A stretch of DNA of 35,628 bases, taken from positions 1-35,628 of the forward strand of contig JAGBHD010000062.1 in assembly GCA_018110785.1 (NCBI GenBank), in the 5' to 3' direction. Below are positions 8,110-16,791 of the stretch, in pieces (positions within the stretch are counted from its first letter, which is position 1; the number at the start of each line of letters is the position of its first letter). The notes under the pieces are model-generated. The model saw only the letters and a program-made list of their open reading frames with translations, was not told where the DNA came from and did not search any database. Both the position numbers and the translations under genes were made by a program. The DNA is from Oscillospiraceae bacterium. Lineage in GTDB: Bacteria; Bacillota; Clostridia; Oscillospirales; JAGBHD01.

Positions 8110-9110
8110 GTATGATGACTTTAATTTGCGCGATTATTTCCTTTTGTATTACTGTTTTTTCAGGAAAATACATTATAAAAAAGCTACAGCTTCTTAATTT
8201 CGGACAGACGATCTATGAAGAGGGTCCCTCTTGGCATAAGGGTAAAAACGGAACGCCTACAATGGGCGGAATAATGTTTATTTTGGGAATAGTTTTATCC
8301 TCTTTGGTAGTTATAATTTTTTATGCTGTAAGATACGGCGGATTTTCTGCCGGAGCTGATTTAGTTCCGATAATAGCAGGAATTTTAACGGCTTTGGGAT
8401 TTTCGCTTATAGGCTTTATCGACGACTACATAAAGGTAGTTAAAAAAAGAAATCTCGGACTTACCGCTATTCAGAAATTGATATTTCAATTTTTAATCGC
8501 AGGTGTTTTTATTTACACACTAGAGTTTTCGGGTGTAATAGATACTTCGGAAATCTTACTTCCGTTTTTCGGAGAGGTTAATCTTGGTTGGGTTTATTAT
8601 CCGATAGCGGCAGTTTCTATTGTATTTATAGTTAATGCAGTTAATTTAACCGATGGATTAGACGGACTTGCCGCATCGGTTACATCGGTTTGCTCTATTG
8701 GATACCTTGTTATCGCAGTTTTGCTTGAAAAAACTCTGACTGCATCTGTTTCAGCGGCGCTTTTAGGCGGAGTTTTGGGATTTTTGGTTTACAACAGATA
8801 TCCCGCCAAGGTATTTATGGGAGATACAGGCTCTATGTTTTTAGGCGGAATGGTTGTTGTTTTAGCATTTACCATGCGCTATCCCGGACTTATATTCTTA
8901 ATGGGCGGACTTTATATTATAGAAGCCTTATCGGTATGCTTACAGGTTTTCTGGTATAAACTAACCAAAACAAGAATTTTCTTGATGTCCCCCATACATC
9001 ATCATTATGAGAAAAAGGGATATTCCGAAAACAAGATAGTAAAGCTGTTTTCAGCAATTGAGCTGATTTTTGTTATTGTTGCTGTTTTGGGAACTGTTAT
9101 TAGAATTTAA
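8106..9110 (+). CDS. mraY: Phospho-MurNAc-pentapeptide transferase MraY
   Basis: MraY is an integral membrane enzyme that transfers phospho-MurNAc-pentapeptide to undecaprenyl phosphate, giving lipid I. The 334 residues carry the catalytic-aspartate motifs DDYIKV (near 105), NLTDGLDGLA (near 180) and FMGDTGS (near 240), plus the late PIHHHYEKKG. About ten membrane helices are evident. The start overlaps the murF stop by 4 bases. murD, which usually follows or sits near mraY, is absent here. Confidence 0.98.
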   Translation: MSMMTLICAIISFCITVFSGKYIIKKLQLLNFGQTIYEEGPSWHKGKNGTPTMGGIMFILGIVLSSLVVIIFYAVRYGGFSAGADLVPIIAGILTALGFSLIGFIDDYIKVVKKRNLGLTAIQKLIFQFLIAGVFIYTLEFSGVIDTSEILLPFFGEVNLGWVYYPIAAVSIVFIVNAVNLTDGLDGLAASVTSVCSIGYLVIAVLLEKTLTASVSAALLGGVLGFLVYNRYPAKVFMGDTGSMFLGGMVVVLAFTMRYPGLIFLMGGLYIIEALSVCLQVFWYKLTKTRIFLMSPIHHHYEKKGYSENKIVKLFSAIELIFVIVAVLGTVIRI

Positions 9111-9124
9111 AGGAGAGAGAAACT

Positions 9125-10258
9125 GTGCAGAAGAAGAAAAAGGGGTTTAAAGAGCTTATTTTTGGTAAGGGCGATATGGATACCGTGTTTTTCGTTATCC
9201 TTCTCGTTATTATTACCTTTGGTCTTGTTATGCTCTTTTCTGCAAGTTTTGCCAATGCGCATTATTACAAAAACGACTCTCTCTATTTTATAAAGCGTCA
9301 GGCGGGATTTGCTATTATAGGAGTTGCCGCGATGCTGATAATCTCTAAAATAGATTATCATTTGCTCCATAAATTAGCCCTTCCTTTATATGCCGTATCG
9401 CTTCTTTTATTGGTAATAGTTCTTTTCTGTCCCCCATCTAACGGAGCAAGGCGCTGGATTCCATACCCTATAAACTTCCAGCCCTCAGAGATTGCGAAAT
9501 TTGCGGTTATTTTGCTATTTGCGCATTTAATATCATTGGAGCCAGAGAAGATGAAAACCTTTAAATACGGGTTTTTAAGATTTGTTCTTTTGCTTTTGCC
9601 TGTTGTAGGTCTGCTTTTATTGGAGCCGCACCTTTCGGGAACGATAATTATGCTTGTTATCGGCTGCGCGATGATGTTTATCGGCGGAACACAGCTTCGT
9701 TGGTTCGGAGCCGTAGGCGGAGTTGGAGTTTTAGGCCTTGGGGCGATAGTTTTAAGCGGAAAGATTGAATATGCAATGAGTCGACTTCAGGGCTGGATTG
9801 ATCCCTTTTCAGATGTTCAGGGAGATACCTATCAAACAGTTCAGTCTTTAATTGCTATCGGGTCGGGCGGAATTTTCGGAAAAGGACTCGGCAATTCAAG
9901 ACAGAAATATTTATTCTTGCCTGAGCCTCAGAACGACTTTGTTTTTGCAATTATCTGCGAGGAATTAGGACTTATCGGCGCTATTGCCGTTATAGTTTTA
10001 TTTGCGGTTTTGATCTGGAGAGGCTTGCAGATTTCCCTTAAGGCTCCAGATAAGTTCGGCGCCTTGCTTTCTGCAGGACTTATCATACAGATAGGCGTTC
10101 AGGTTGCTCTTAATATTGCGGTTGTAACAAATACGCTTCCCAATACCGGAATAAGCCTGCCGTTTTTCTCATACGGAGGAACATCGCTTTTGATGCTTAT
10201 GGCGCAGATGGGCATAGTTCTTTCGGTTTCCAGACATTCGAAAATCAAAAAGGCATAA
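9125..10258 (+). CDS. ftsW: FtsW/SpoVE-type SEDS peptidoglycan glycosyltransferase
   Basis: This SEDS-family polymerase assembles glycan strands at the septum in partnership with a class B PBP. The 377 residues start with GTG 9125 behind AAAGGAGAG and contain about ten membrane helices. Characteristic stretches are RRWIPY..FQPSEIAK, LLEPHLSGT, the extracellular loop with SDVQGDTYQTVQSLIAIGSGG, and the C-terminal LPFFSYGGTS. Location between mraY and murG fits FtsW or the sporulation paralog SpoVE; sequence by eye does not separate them. Confidence 0.95.
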   Translation: MQKKKKGFKELIFGKGDMDTVFFVILLVIITFGLVMLFSASFANAHYYKNDSLYFIKRQAGFAIIGVAAMLIISKIDYHLLHKLALPLYAVSLLLLVIVLFCPPSNGARRWIPYPINFQPSEIAKFAVILLFAHLISLEPEKMKTFKYGFLRFVLLLLPVVGLLLLEPHLSGTIIMLVIGCAMMFIGGTQLRWFGAVGGVGVLGLGAIVLSGKIEYAMSRLQGWIDPFSDVQGDTYQTVQSLIAIGSGGIFGKGLGNSRQKYLFLPEPQNDFVFAIICEELGLIGAIAVIVLFAVLIWRGLQISLKAPDKFGALLSAGLIIQIGVQVALNIAVVTNTLPNTGISLPFFSYGGTSLLMLMAQMGIVLSVSRHSKIKKA

Positions 10259-10270
10259 AAAGGAGAAGAT

Positions 10271-11377
10271 ATGAGAGTTCTTTTAGCCGGCGGCGGAACG
10301 GGCGGACATATAAATCCCGCACTCGCTATTGCCAATGAGATTAAAAAAAATGAGCCTGACAGCGAGATTTTATTCGCAGGTACCCCTAAGGGTATGGAGG
10401 CAAAGCTCGTTCCTCAGGCAGGATATAATTTTACAACCATAAAGGTTGCAGGTTTTCAGAGAAAGCTTACTCCTTATAATATTTACAGAAACATTAAAGC
10501 GCTGTGGTATTTAGTTTTTTCGGGAGCAAGGGCAGCGAGAATAATTAAAAGCTTTAAGCCCGATATTGTTATCGGAACGGGCGGATATGTAAGCGGACCG
10601 ATAGTTAAAAAGGCTCAGAATTTAGGGATTAAAACTGCTATTCATGAGCAGAATGCTTTCCCCGGTGTTACAACCAAGCTTTTAGCCCCCGCGGCAGATG
10701 CGGTTATGCTTGCATTTCCTAAAGCAAAAGAATTTTTACCCGAAAGCTGCAAATTTCATATAACGGGAAACCCCATAAGGGAATCAATTTTATTGGCAAG
10801 AAAAGATAAAAGCAGAAAGGCTTTAGGTCTTGATGATAGATTTTGTCTTCTCTCTTTCGGCGGGAGCTTAGGGGCTGAAACTATTAACAGAGTAGCCTCA
10901 GAGGTTATCGCTTTAAACATCGGAGAGTTTAACCATATCCACGCGACAGGAAAATACGGAACAGAGCTTGTTCCTGAGCTTTTAAAGAAAAAGGGTATAG
11001 AAAATCTGCCATCGGGAACTATTGTCAGAGAATATATTGATAATATGGACGAATGCTTAGCGGCGGCAGACTTAGTTGTTTGCAGAGCGGGTGCGATAAC
11101 CTTATCAGAGCTTGCGGCAGCAGGCAAGCCTGCTGTTTTAATTCCCTCGCCGAATGTTGCGGAAAATCATCAGTTTAAAAACGCAAAGGCGGTTGAAGAA
11201 AACGGAGCAGCTTTGGTTTATGAAGATAAAAATATAGATTATGAAGCTGTAGCTAAGGATATTGTTTCCTTGATAAATGATAAAAACAAGGTTAAAACTT
11301 TAGAAAAAAATGCGTCAGCTAATGCAATCGTTGATGCGAATGAGCGCATTTATAAGATAATTAAGGGCCTCTTTTAG
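10271..11377 (+). CDS. murG: Lipid II synthase MurG
   Basis: MurG transfers GlcNAc from UDP-GlcNAc to lipid I on the inner face of the membrane. The 368 residues contain the glycine-rich GGGTGGHINPAL near the N-terminus, GTGGYVSGP, HEQNAFPG, the SFGGSLGAETIN nucleotide loop and a C-domain CRAGAITLSELAAAGKP motif. The ATG is preceded by AAAAAGGAG and lies 12 bases after ftsW. Confidence 0.98.
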   Translation: MRVLLAGGGTGGHINPALAIANEIKKNEPDSEILFAGTPKGMEAKLVPQAGYNFTTIKVAGFQRKLTPYNIYRNIKALWYLVFSGARAARIIKSFKPDIVIGTGGYVSGPIVKKAQNLGIKTAIHEQNAFPGVTTKLLAPAADAVMLAFPKAKEFLPESCKFHITGNPIRESILLARKDKSRKALGLDDRFCLLSFGGSLGAETINRVASEVIALNIGEFNHIHATGKYGTELVPELLKKKGIENLPSGTIVREYIDNMDECLAAADLVVCRAGAITLSELAAAGKPAVLIPSPNVAENHQFKNAKAVEENGAALVYEDKNIDYEAVAKDIVSLINDKNKVKTLEKNASANAIVDANERIYKIIKGLF

Positions 11378-11391
11378 ATTGTCAAAAACTT

Positions 11392-11421
11392 ACTTCTTTG
11401 CATAGTATTTAGCAAAGGAGT
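11392..11421 (+). promoter_or_regulatory. Hairpin covering the murA ribosome binding site
   Basis: ACTTCTTTGC (11392-11401) can pair with GCAAAGGAGT (11412-11421) over ten base pairs with one G-U, around a 10-base loop. The right arm is the murA Shine-Dalgarno (AAAGGAGT). This could lower murA translation until opened by a ribosome, protein or RNA. Pairing is visible; regulation is inferred. Confidence 0.5.
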
Positions 11422-11430
11422 GGATTTCAT

Positions 11431-12681
11431 TTGGCAAGGTTTATAATTGAAGGAGGGCGGGCACTGAAAGGCGAAATCCGCGCCCAGGGTGCAAAAAACA
11501 GCGCCCTTCCTATTTTAACGGCATCTTTATTATGCTCAGGCAAGGTTGTAATACATAATTGTCCTAATCTTTCGGATGTTCGGGCTGTTTTCAAAATTTT
11601 AAGGCATCTTGGCGCTTCGGTTGAATTTTCAGATTCCACCGCTGTAATAGACACGGCAGGGGTAAACCGCTATGATATTCCCGATGATTTAATGCGGGAG
11701 ATGCGCTCATCGGCTTTATTTTTAGGAGCCTTGGCAGGGCGGATGGGAAAGGCGGTTATGTCCTTTCCGGGGGGCTGCGAGTTAGGTCCCAGACCTATTG
11801 ATTTACATACTTCTGCGCTTTGCAGATTGGGTTTTTCCATATGCGAGGAATACGGCGAGCTTAAGTTGGAGCGCTCGTCTATGAGAGCGGCAACCATAGA
11901 TTTAGGATTTCCGAGCGTTGGAGCAACCGAGAATATTTTATTGGCGGCGGCAATCTCAGAGGGTGAAACCATTATCACCGGAAGCGCAAGAGAGCCTGAG
12001 ATTATTGATCTTGCCGCTTTTTTGAATTCTGCAGGCGCTGATATAAAGGGTGCAGGCGAAAGCACAATTTTAATAAAGGGTGTTAAAAGGCTTTACGGAA
12101 CAGAATACGGCGTTATGAGCGACAGAATAGAAACGGCTACATATATGTCCTTCGCGGGGCTTACGGGCGGAGAAATTTTTATAAAGGGAGCAGATCCATC
12201 TGCCTTATCGGCTGTAATACCTGTTGTTGAAGCGGCGGGACCGAGGGTTTATCCCGTTCCCGGAGGAATTTACATAAACGGGCGGGGAACAATTTATTCT
12301 GTTCCGCCTATAAGAACGATGCCCTATCCCGGATTTCCTACAGATGCTCAAGCACCGATAATGGCGATGCTTTCTATTGCCAGAGGAACAACTATTTTTA
12401 TTGAAAATATTTTTGAAAGCCGATACAAGCATGTTGACGAGCTTAACAGAATGGGCGCCGATATTCGGACTGAGGGGCGAACGGCTGTTGTGAGCGGAGT
12501 CCCCAAATTATACGGAGCTAAAGTAGTTGCTAAAGATTTAAGAGGCGGAGCGGCGCTTGTAGGCGCGGCGCTTTGCGCAGAGGGCAGAAGCGAAATAAAG
12601 GGAATTTGCCATATTGACAGAGGATATCAAAGCTTGGATACTACACTTAAAAGCTTAGGTGCAGATATAATTAGGAAGTGA
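11431..12681 (+). CDS. murA: UDP-GlcNAc 1-carboxyvinyltransferase MurA
   Basis: MurA transfers enolpyruvate from PEP to UDP-GlcNAc, the first committed step of peptidoglycan synthesis and the fosfomycin target. Motifs seen: GAKNSALPIL with the catalytic lysine, FPGGCELGPRP with the PEP-binding cysteine retained (so fosfomycin sensitivity is expected at this site), and PYPGFPTDAQAP. The 416-residue length is normal. The start is TTG 11431 with a strong AAAGGAGTGG site that lies in a hairpin. Its stop overlaps the open frame of the next gene. Whether a second murA exists elsewhere cannot be seen. Confidence 0.97.
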   Translation: MARFIIEGGRALKGEIRAQGAKNSALPILTASLLCSGKVVIHNCPNLSDVRAVFKILRHLGASVEFSDSTAVIDTAGVNRYDIPDDLMREMRSSALFLGALAGRMGKAVMSFPGGCELGPRPIDLHTSALCRLGFSICEEYGELKLERSSMRAATIDLGFPSVGATENILLAAAISEGETIITGSAREPEIIDLAAFLNSAGADIKGAGESTILIKGVKRLYGTEYGVMSDRIETATYMSFAGLTGGEIFIKGADPSALSAVIPVVEAAGPRVYPVPGGIYINGRGTIYSVPPIRTMPYPGFPTDAQAPIMAMLSIARGTTIFIENIFESRYKHVDELNRMGADIRTEGRTAVVSGVPKLYGAKVVAKDLRGGAALVGAALCAEGRSEIKGICHIDRGYQSLDTTLKSLGADIIRK

Positions 12682-12689
12682 AAAATCTT

Positions 12690-13484
12690 ATGAAAGACGT
12701 TAAAAAAGAGAGTATTCAGAGAGAAAGCGCTATAAAGAAGAATACGGCTAAGCACAAAAAGAGAAGAAAAAGAAATTTATCTCTTTATTATTTTCTTATG
12801 GGGCTTTTAACTGTCAGCGTTCTTATTGTGCTTTCTCTTACTGTTTTCTTTAAGATCACAGAGGTTACGCTAAGCGGGGAGAGTCAGTATTCAGAGAGCG
12901 AAATTTTATCTTCAGCCGCTATATCTATCGGAAGCAATCTCATAATGCTCGATACCGAGAAGATTGAGAATAAGCTGTTGGATGATTTTCTTCTTATTGA
13001 CAGCGTTGACGTTAAAAAGCAGCTTCCGTCAAGGGTTGAAATTTTGATAAGTCCGGCGGTTAATTTTTTTCAGATAATGGCAGATGACGGGCGCTATATG
13101 ACGGTTTCCTCAAACTACAAGGTTTTAGCTCTTTCTATAGAAAAAGATGAATCCTTAATGCTTATAGAAGGGATTTCACCTGCTTCCTTAAGAGAGGGAA
13201 GTATGATTGGCGACAGTATGCAGGGCAAAGAAGCCTTGGTTAAATCTATTTTTTCTTCCTTTTCCTCATACGGCATAACCGACATTAGAGGGATAAACTT
13301 TATTTCGGCGGCAGATATTCGCGTTAATATAGAGGGCAGACTTCAGGTTAAGCTTGGCTCTGAATCGAAGATGGATTATAAAATTCAGCTTGTAAGCGCG
13401 GTTATAAACGAAAAAATTGGCGAAAATGAAAGCGGAATTATTGATGCAACTGTTGAAGGTACGGCAGGATTTATTGCCTCTTAA
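12690..13484 (+). CDS. ftsQ: Cell division protein FtsQ/DivIB
   Basis: This is a bitopic divisome protein. A very basic cytoplasmic tail (many K/R) precedes a membrane helix around residues 30-52, then a POTRA domain (ITEVTLSGESQYSESEIL) and the conserved LPSRVEILI stretch. I prefer ATG 12690 (264 residues) because AGGAAGTGA lies upstream; a GTG at 12678 in the same frame overlaps the murA stop but has no ribosome site. It sits between murA and ftsZ, the usual Firmicutes place. Confidence 0.88.
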   Translation: MKDVKKESIQRESAIKKNTAKHKKRRKRNLSLYYFLMGLLTVSVLIVLSLTVFFKITEVTLSGESQYSESEILSSAAISIGSNLIMLDTEKIENKLLDDFLLIDSVDVKKQLPSRVEILISPAVNFFQIMADDGRYMTVSSNYKVLALSIEKDESLMLIEGISPASLREGSMIGDSMQGKEALVKSIFSSFSSYGITDIRGINFISAADIRVNIEGRLQVKLGSESKMDYKIQLVSAVINEKIGENESGIIDATVEGTAGFIAS

Positions 13485-13502
13485 AATAATTTCATAAAAC
13501 CC

Positions 13503-13531
13503 TTGCAAAGCGAGAATATTTCCTATATAAT
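13503..13531 (+). promoter_or_regulatory. ftsZ promoter
   Basis: TTGCAA (13503-13508) and TATAAT (13526-13531) are spaced by 17 bases in the 102-base ftsQ-ftsZ gap. This gives ftsZ a supply independent of the long upstream operon. Confidence 0.72.
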
Positions 13532-13586
13532 AAATATGTATAGGTGCATAATGAATGCATAGAAAAGAAAGCCGGAGGAATTTAAA

Positions 13587-14690
13587 ATGAGTTTTGTTCT
13601 CGATAACGATGATTACGAACAGGTCGTTTCTATAAAGGTTGTAGGAGTTGGCGGCGGCGGCGGAAACGCTGTTAACCGTATGATTGATTCGGGTGTTACC
13701 AGCGTTGATTTTATTGCTGTTAATTCGGACAAGCAGGCGCTTAATTTCTCGAAAGCTCCTAATAAGATTCAGATCGGCGATAAATTAACAAAAGGAAGAG
13801 GCGCGGGCGGATTCCCTGAAATCGGAAGAAAATGCGCTGAGGAAAGCCGCGATGAAATCGCAGCAGCTTTAAAAGGAACTCAGATGGTATTTATAACAGC
13901 AGGAATGGGCGGCGGAACAGGAACAGGTGCAGCTCCCGTTGTTGCTGAGGTTGCAAAAGAGCTTGGTATTTTAACCGTTGGCATTGTTACAAAGCCTTTT
14001 GGTTTTGAAGGAAGAAGAAAGGCAGAGCAGGCTGAAGAGGGAATTCAAAACCTCAAAGAGCATGTTGATTCCCTTATTATCATTCCTAACGACAGATTAA
14101 AGCTCGTAAGAGAAGAGAGAATAACCCTTGCTAATGCTTTCGAAATTGCTGATAGTGTATTGAAACAGGGTGTTGCAAGTATTTCTGATATTATCAATAT
14201 CCCAGGTCTTGTTAACCTTGACTTCCAGGATATTACAACAATTATGAAGGATGCGGGCTATGCTCATATGGGCATAGGAAACGCGAAGGGCGAGAACAAG
14301 GCTGCAGAGGCTGCAAATATGGCAATAAGCAGTCCGCTCTTAGAAACCTCTATAAAGGGCGCAAAGAGAGTTATTCTCAATATTACCTCTTCGCCTGATA
14401 TCGGTCTTGATGAGGTTGAGCTTGCTTCTTCTATGATTACAGACGCGGCTTCTCCTGATGCTAATGTTATCTGGGGTGCGGCATTTGATGATAAGTTAGT
14501 TGATGAGATGCAGATTACACTTATTGCAACAGGCTTCGGTGATACTGCTAAATTTGCGCTTGATGATCCTTTTGCAGATCTCCCTGAAAGCGTTTTCAGC
14601 GATAATACTGTTAAAACAAATCAGGAAAATCCTTTAGACGATTCTTTCAGAGAAGCAATGAGAATTCTCAACAGAAGAGAAAAAGAATAA
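13587..14690 (+). CDS. ftsZ: Cell division GTPase FtsZ
   Basis: FtsZ is the tubulin-like protein that forms the division ring. Seen: [13 protein letters not shown] near residue 21, the tubulin signature [12 protein letters not shown] near 107, and the T7-loop NLDFQD near 207 that completes the GTPase site of the neighbouring subunit. The 367-residue length is normal, with a short linker ending in [11 protein letters not shown], a plausible but degenerate version of the C-terminal peptide that binds membrane anchors. No ftsA is adjacent, so another anchor such as SepF would be needed locally. The ribosome site is CCGGAGGAA. Confidence 0.98.
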   Translation: MSFVLDNDDYEQVVSIKVVGVGGGGGNAVNRMIDSGVTSVDFIAVNSDKQALNFSKAPNKIQIGDKLTKGRGAGGFPEIGRKCAEESRDEIAAALKGTQMVFITAGMGGGTGTGAAPVVAEVAKELGILTVGIVTKPFGFEGRRKAEQAEEGIQNLKEHVDSLIIIPNDRLKLVREERITLANAFEIADSVLKQGVASISDIINIPGLVNLDFQDITTIMKDAGYAHMGIGNAKGENKAAEAANMAISSPLLETSIKGAKRVILNITSSPDIGLDEVELASSMITDAASPDANVIWGAAFDDKLVDEMQITLIATGFGDTAKFALDDPFADLPESVFSDNTVKTNQENPLDDSFREAMRILNRREKE

Positions 14691-14701
14691 CATAAAAAGC
14701 G

Positions 14702-14730
14702 AAACCCCGAGGAAACCTCGGGGTTTAATT
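14702..14730. terminator. Terminator between convergent ftsZ and yqgF
   Basis: AAACCCCGAGG (14702-14712) pairs perfectly with CCTCGGGGTTT (14716-14726), with an AAA loop. The T-rich stretch TTTAATTTATTT follows on the plus strand, and a less clean T-rich stretch on the minus strand, so it may serve both genes. Confidence 0.85.
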
Positions 14731-15149
14731 TATTTATTGTTCTTGCGATAGGCTAAATAGCTTTCCAAAATAAGGGTTGCGGCAACGGCATCAACAACGT
14801 CCTTGTGCTGCTTTTCTTTTTTATTGTTAGCATGGAGAATGTTATGGGCTTGAACGGTAGTTTGACGCTCATCCCATAAGACAACGGGGATATTAACAAG
14901 GGTTTTCAGTTTTTCTGCGGCCTTTTCGCATTTCTCGGCTCTCGGTCCCTTAGAGCCGTCCATATTCAAAGGATGTCCCATAACTATCATTCCCGCCTCT
15001 ATTTCTTCGGCGGCTGCTGCAATACGGGAGATAACCCTATCCTCATTCCACTCGCTTATAACGCAAAGGGGAGAGGCTAAAAATTCGGTTCTATCGCAGG
15101 CGGCAAGACCTGTTCTGGCATCGCCTAAATCAACGGCTAATATTTTCAA
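14730..15149 (-). CDS. yqgF: Putative pre-16S rRNA nuclease YqgF (RuvX)
   Basis: This RNase H-fold nuclease is involved in maturing the 5' end of 16S rRNA (once proposed as a Holliday junction resolvase). The N-terminus ILAVDLGDARTGLAACD holds the first catalytic aspartate with the DxGxxRxG pattern; GHPLNMDGSKGPRA and WDERQTT follow; VVDAVAA supplies the late aspartate. I choose TTG 15149 (139 residues), one base after the pyrR stop, with GAAAGG upstream; the frame is open 9 bases further to an ATT. It is last in the rnf-like/pyrR operon. Confidence 0.93.
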   Translation of the reverse strand: MKILAVDLGDARTGLAACDRTEFLASPLCVISEWNEDRVISRIAAAAEEIEAGMIVMGHPLNMDGSKGPRAEKCEKAAEKLKTLVNIPVVLWDERQTTVQAHNILHANNKKEKQHKDVVDAVAATLILESYLAYRKNNK

Positions 15150-15150
15150 G

Positions 15151-15687
15151 CTAATCAACCTTTCCTAAAATTGCAACAAATTCTGCACCGTCGACCTCTT
15201 TCAGGTTAACCTTTACGATTTCTGATTTAGAGGTAGGAACATTTATTCCTACATAATCCGCCCTCAAAGGCAGTTCTCTATGACCACGGTCGATAAGAAC
15301 TGCGAGTTCGATTTTGCGGGGTCTGCCGCGGCTCATAATGCCATCTATTGCGGCTCGGGTAGAACGGCCTGTAAAGATAACATCATCAATCAAAACGACC
15401 TTTTTGCCCGCTATATCAAAGGGAATAAAGGTTTCGCCTTTTGATATTGCAGATTTATTTGTATCATCGCGATAAGGGGTTATATCTATAAACCCTATAG
15501 GCACCGAAATACCCTCGTTTTCGCTGATTTTCTTGCCTATTCTTTCGGCGAGATATCTTCCGCGGGTTAAAATTCCTATTATGCAGAGGTTTTCGGCACC
15601 TTTATTTTTTTCTATTATTTCATATGAAATTCGGGTTATAGCGCGGTTTATTGCGCTTTCATCGAATATAACTGCTTTTTTTTCCAA
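15151..15687 (-). CDS. pyrR: Bifunctional PyrR: pyr operon regulator / uracil phosphoribosyltransferase
   Basis: PyrR binds pyr mRNA in response to UMP to promote attenuation and has weak UPRTase activity. The PRPP-binding signature [17 protein letters not shown] is intact near residue 95, and the RNA-binding basic stretch [21 protein letters not shown] is also present. The 178-residue length is normal. TTG start with GAGGT upstream. No pyrimidine gene is adjacent in this window; it is embedded between a glycoside-hydrolase-like gene and yqgF. Confidence 0.97.
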   Translation of the reverse strand: MEKKAVIFDESAINRAITRISYEIIEKNKGAENLCIIGILTRGRYLAERIGKKISENEGISVPIGFIDITPYRDDTNKSAISKGETFIPFDIAGKKVVLIDDVIFTGRSTRAAIDGIMSRGRPRKIELAVLIDRGHRELPLRADYVGINVPTSKSEIVKVNLKEVDGAEFVAILGKVD

Positions 15688-15699
15688 AATTTTACCTCG

Positions 15700-16776
15700 T
15701 TAACCTATCAGAAGCTTGAATACGCCTTTTTCTTTAAGAAAAGCTATATCCTCTTCGCTGAAAGAGGGGGCGCAAACGATTATTTCGCGCTCGCCTTTCT
15801 GAGCTATAGCGGACTTAAGCTCTTCGCTTAAAGAGGCTGCTTTTATATTTATTTCGCCCTCGAAAAGGGAAGTGCCATATTTATTTTCATCAAGTACGAT
15901 ATAATCTTCTGCGCTTACTTCGAATGAGACGGAGACGGAGATTTCTGCAGGAACAGCCTCTTTTAAAGCAGCGGAGAAGCTGGTTAGAAGAGCTGATTTA
16001 TCAATAGCGGTATCATCATCTGAGAAAGCGGCGTTTGAGTTATCAACAAACCAGAAGCTTTTAAAGATTATTTCATCAACACCTGTTTTAGCGGCATCTG
16101 CGGCCAAGGAAGACAAATAATCCTTTGTTTTATCCGATGCGGGGGAAAGCCAGGTTATTCTGTCTGTTCCGTCTAACATTAAATAAGATGTATCGTTTTT
16201 AAAGCGAACTGCCATAGATATATTTTCTGTTCCGTAAACCAATCGGGGAAGCTTATCGTCTTTAAAGGTTTCAAACGTTCCGATAGTCTTTATTTCTGCG
16301 GCTTTGAGCTTTGATATTAAAACATCGGCAGATTGGGAAACAGCCTTTGTACGAATGGCGAGTTCGTTTTCAGTTGAAAAATAAATTCCTTCAGCTGTTT
16401 TTAAAGGTACTGCTGCGGCAGAAAATCCGTCAGTCTTGATTTTTTCTACCAATGCATCATAGCTATCTATAGCTAAAATTTCTTCCTCTGTTATATAACG
16501 AATATTATAGGATATGGTTTCTACAGGGGTTACAGGCGGAACTACTTCGTCTGACGGCGCTGCAGAGCTATTATCTACCGCGGGCAGAGAGGGAGCATCG
16601 GGGGTTGTTACCTTGTTATAGAGCATATCTGTAAGCGGGCCTAGAACCGCAAAAGAAATTGCAAAAACTACTACACATCCTAACACAATTAGAGCAATTT
16701 TTATCAATTTTTTGTTGTTTTTTCGATGGTAAGGTGAGCGAAAGTGCTTTACCTTATATACTTTTTTTCGCGCCAT
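15700..16776 (-). CDS. Membrane-anchored protein resembling glycoside hydrolase-like (DUF4015-type) barrels
   Basis: The 358-residue protein has a very basic N-terminus, one membrane helix about residues 25-48, a proline/serine-rich linker, then an extracytoplasmic domain. That domain resembles the TIM-barrel DUF4015 putative glycoside hydrolases. The order is a strand plus GIYF segment (GFSAAAVPLKTAEGIYF), an LISKLKAAEIKTIG helix-strand, a TWLSPAS stretch near residue 200 and GVDEIIFKSFWF near 225, where the family has lGFDEIqfDYvRFP. The acidic pair usually seen there is partly lost, so activity is doubtful. AGGAGG precedes the ATG; it lies 15 bases after the rnfA-like gene and 12 before pyrR. 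The homology call is by eye and tentative. Confidence 0.5.
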   Translation of the reverse strand: MARKKVYKVKHFRSPYHRKNNKKLIKIALIVLGCVVVFAISFAVLGPLTDMLYNKVTTPDAPSLPAVDNSSAAPSDEVVPPVTPVETISYNIRYITEEEILAIDSYDALVEKIKTDGFSAAAVPLKTAEGIYFSTENELAIRTKAVSQSADVLISKLKAAEIKTIGTFETFKDDKLPRLVYGTENISMAVRFKNDTSYLMLDGTDRITWLSPASDKTKDYLSSLAADAAKTGVDEIIFKSFWFVDNSNAAFSDDDTAIDKSALLTSFSAALKEAVPAEISVSVSFEVSAEDYIVLDENKYGTSLFEGEINIKAASLSEELKSAIAQKGEREIIVCAPSFSEEDIAFLKEKGVFKLLIG

Positions 16777-16791
16777 TTAACTTATGACCTC

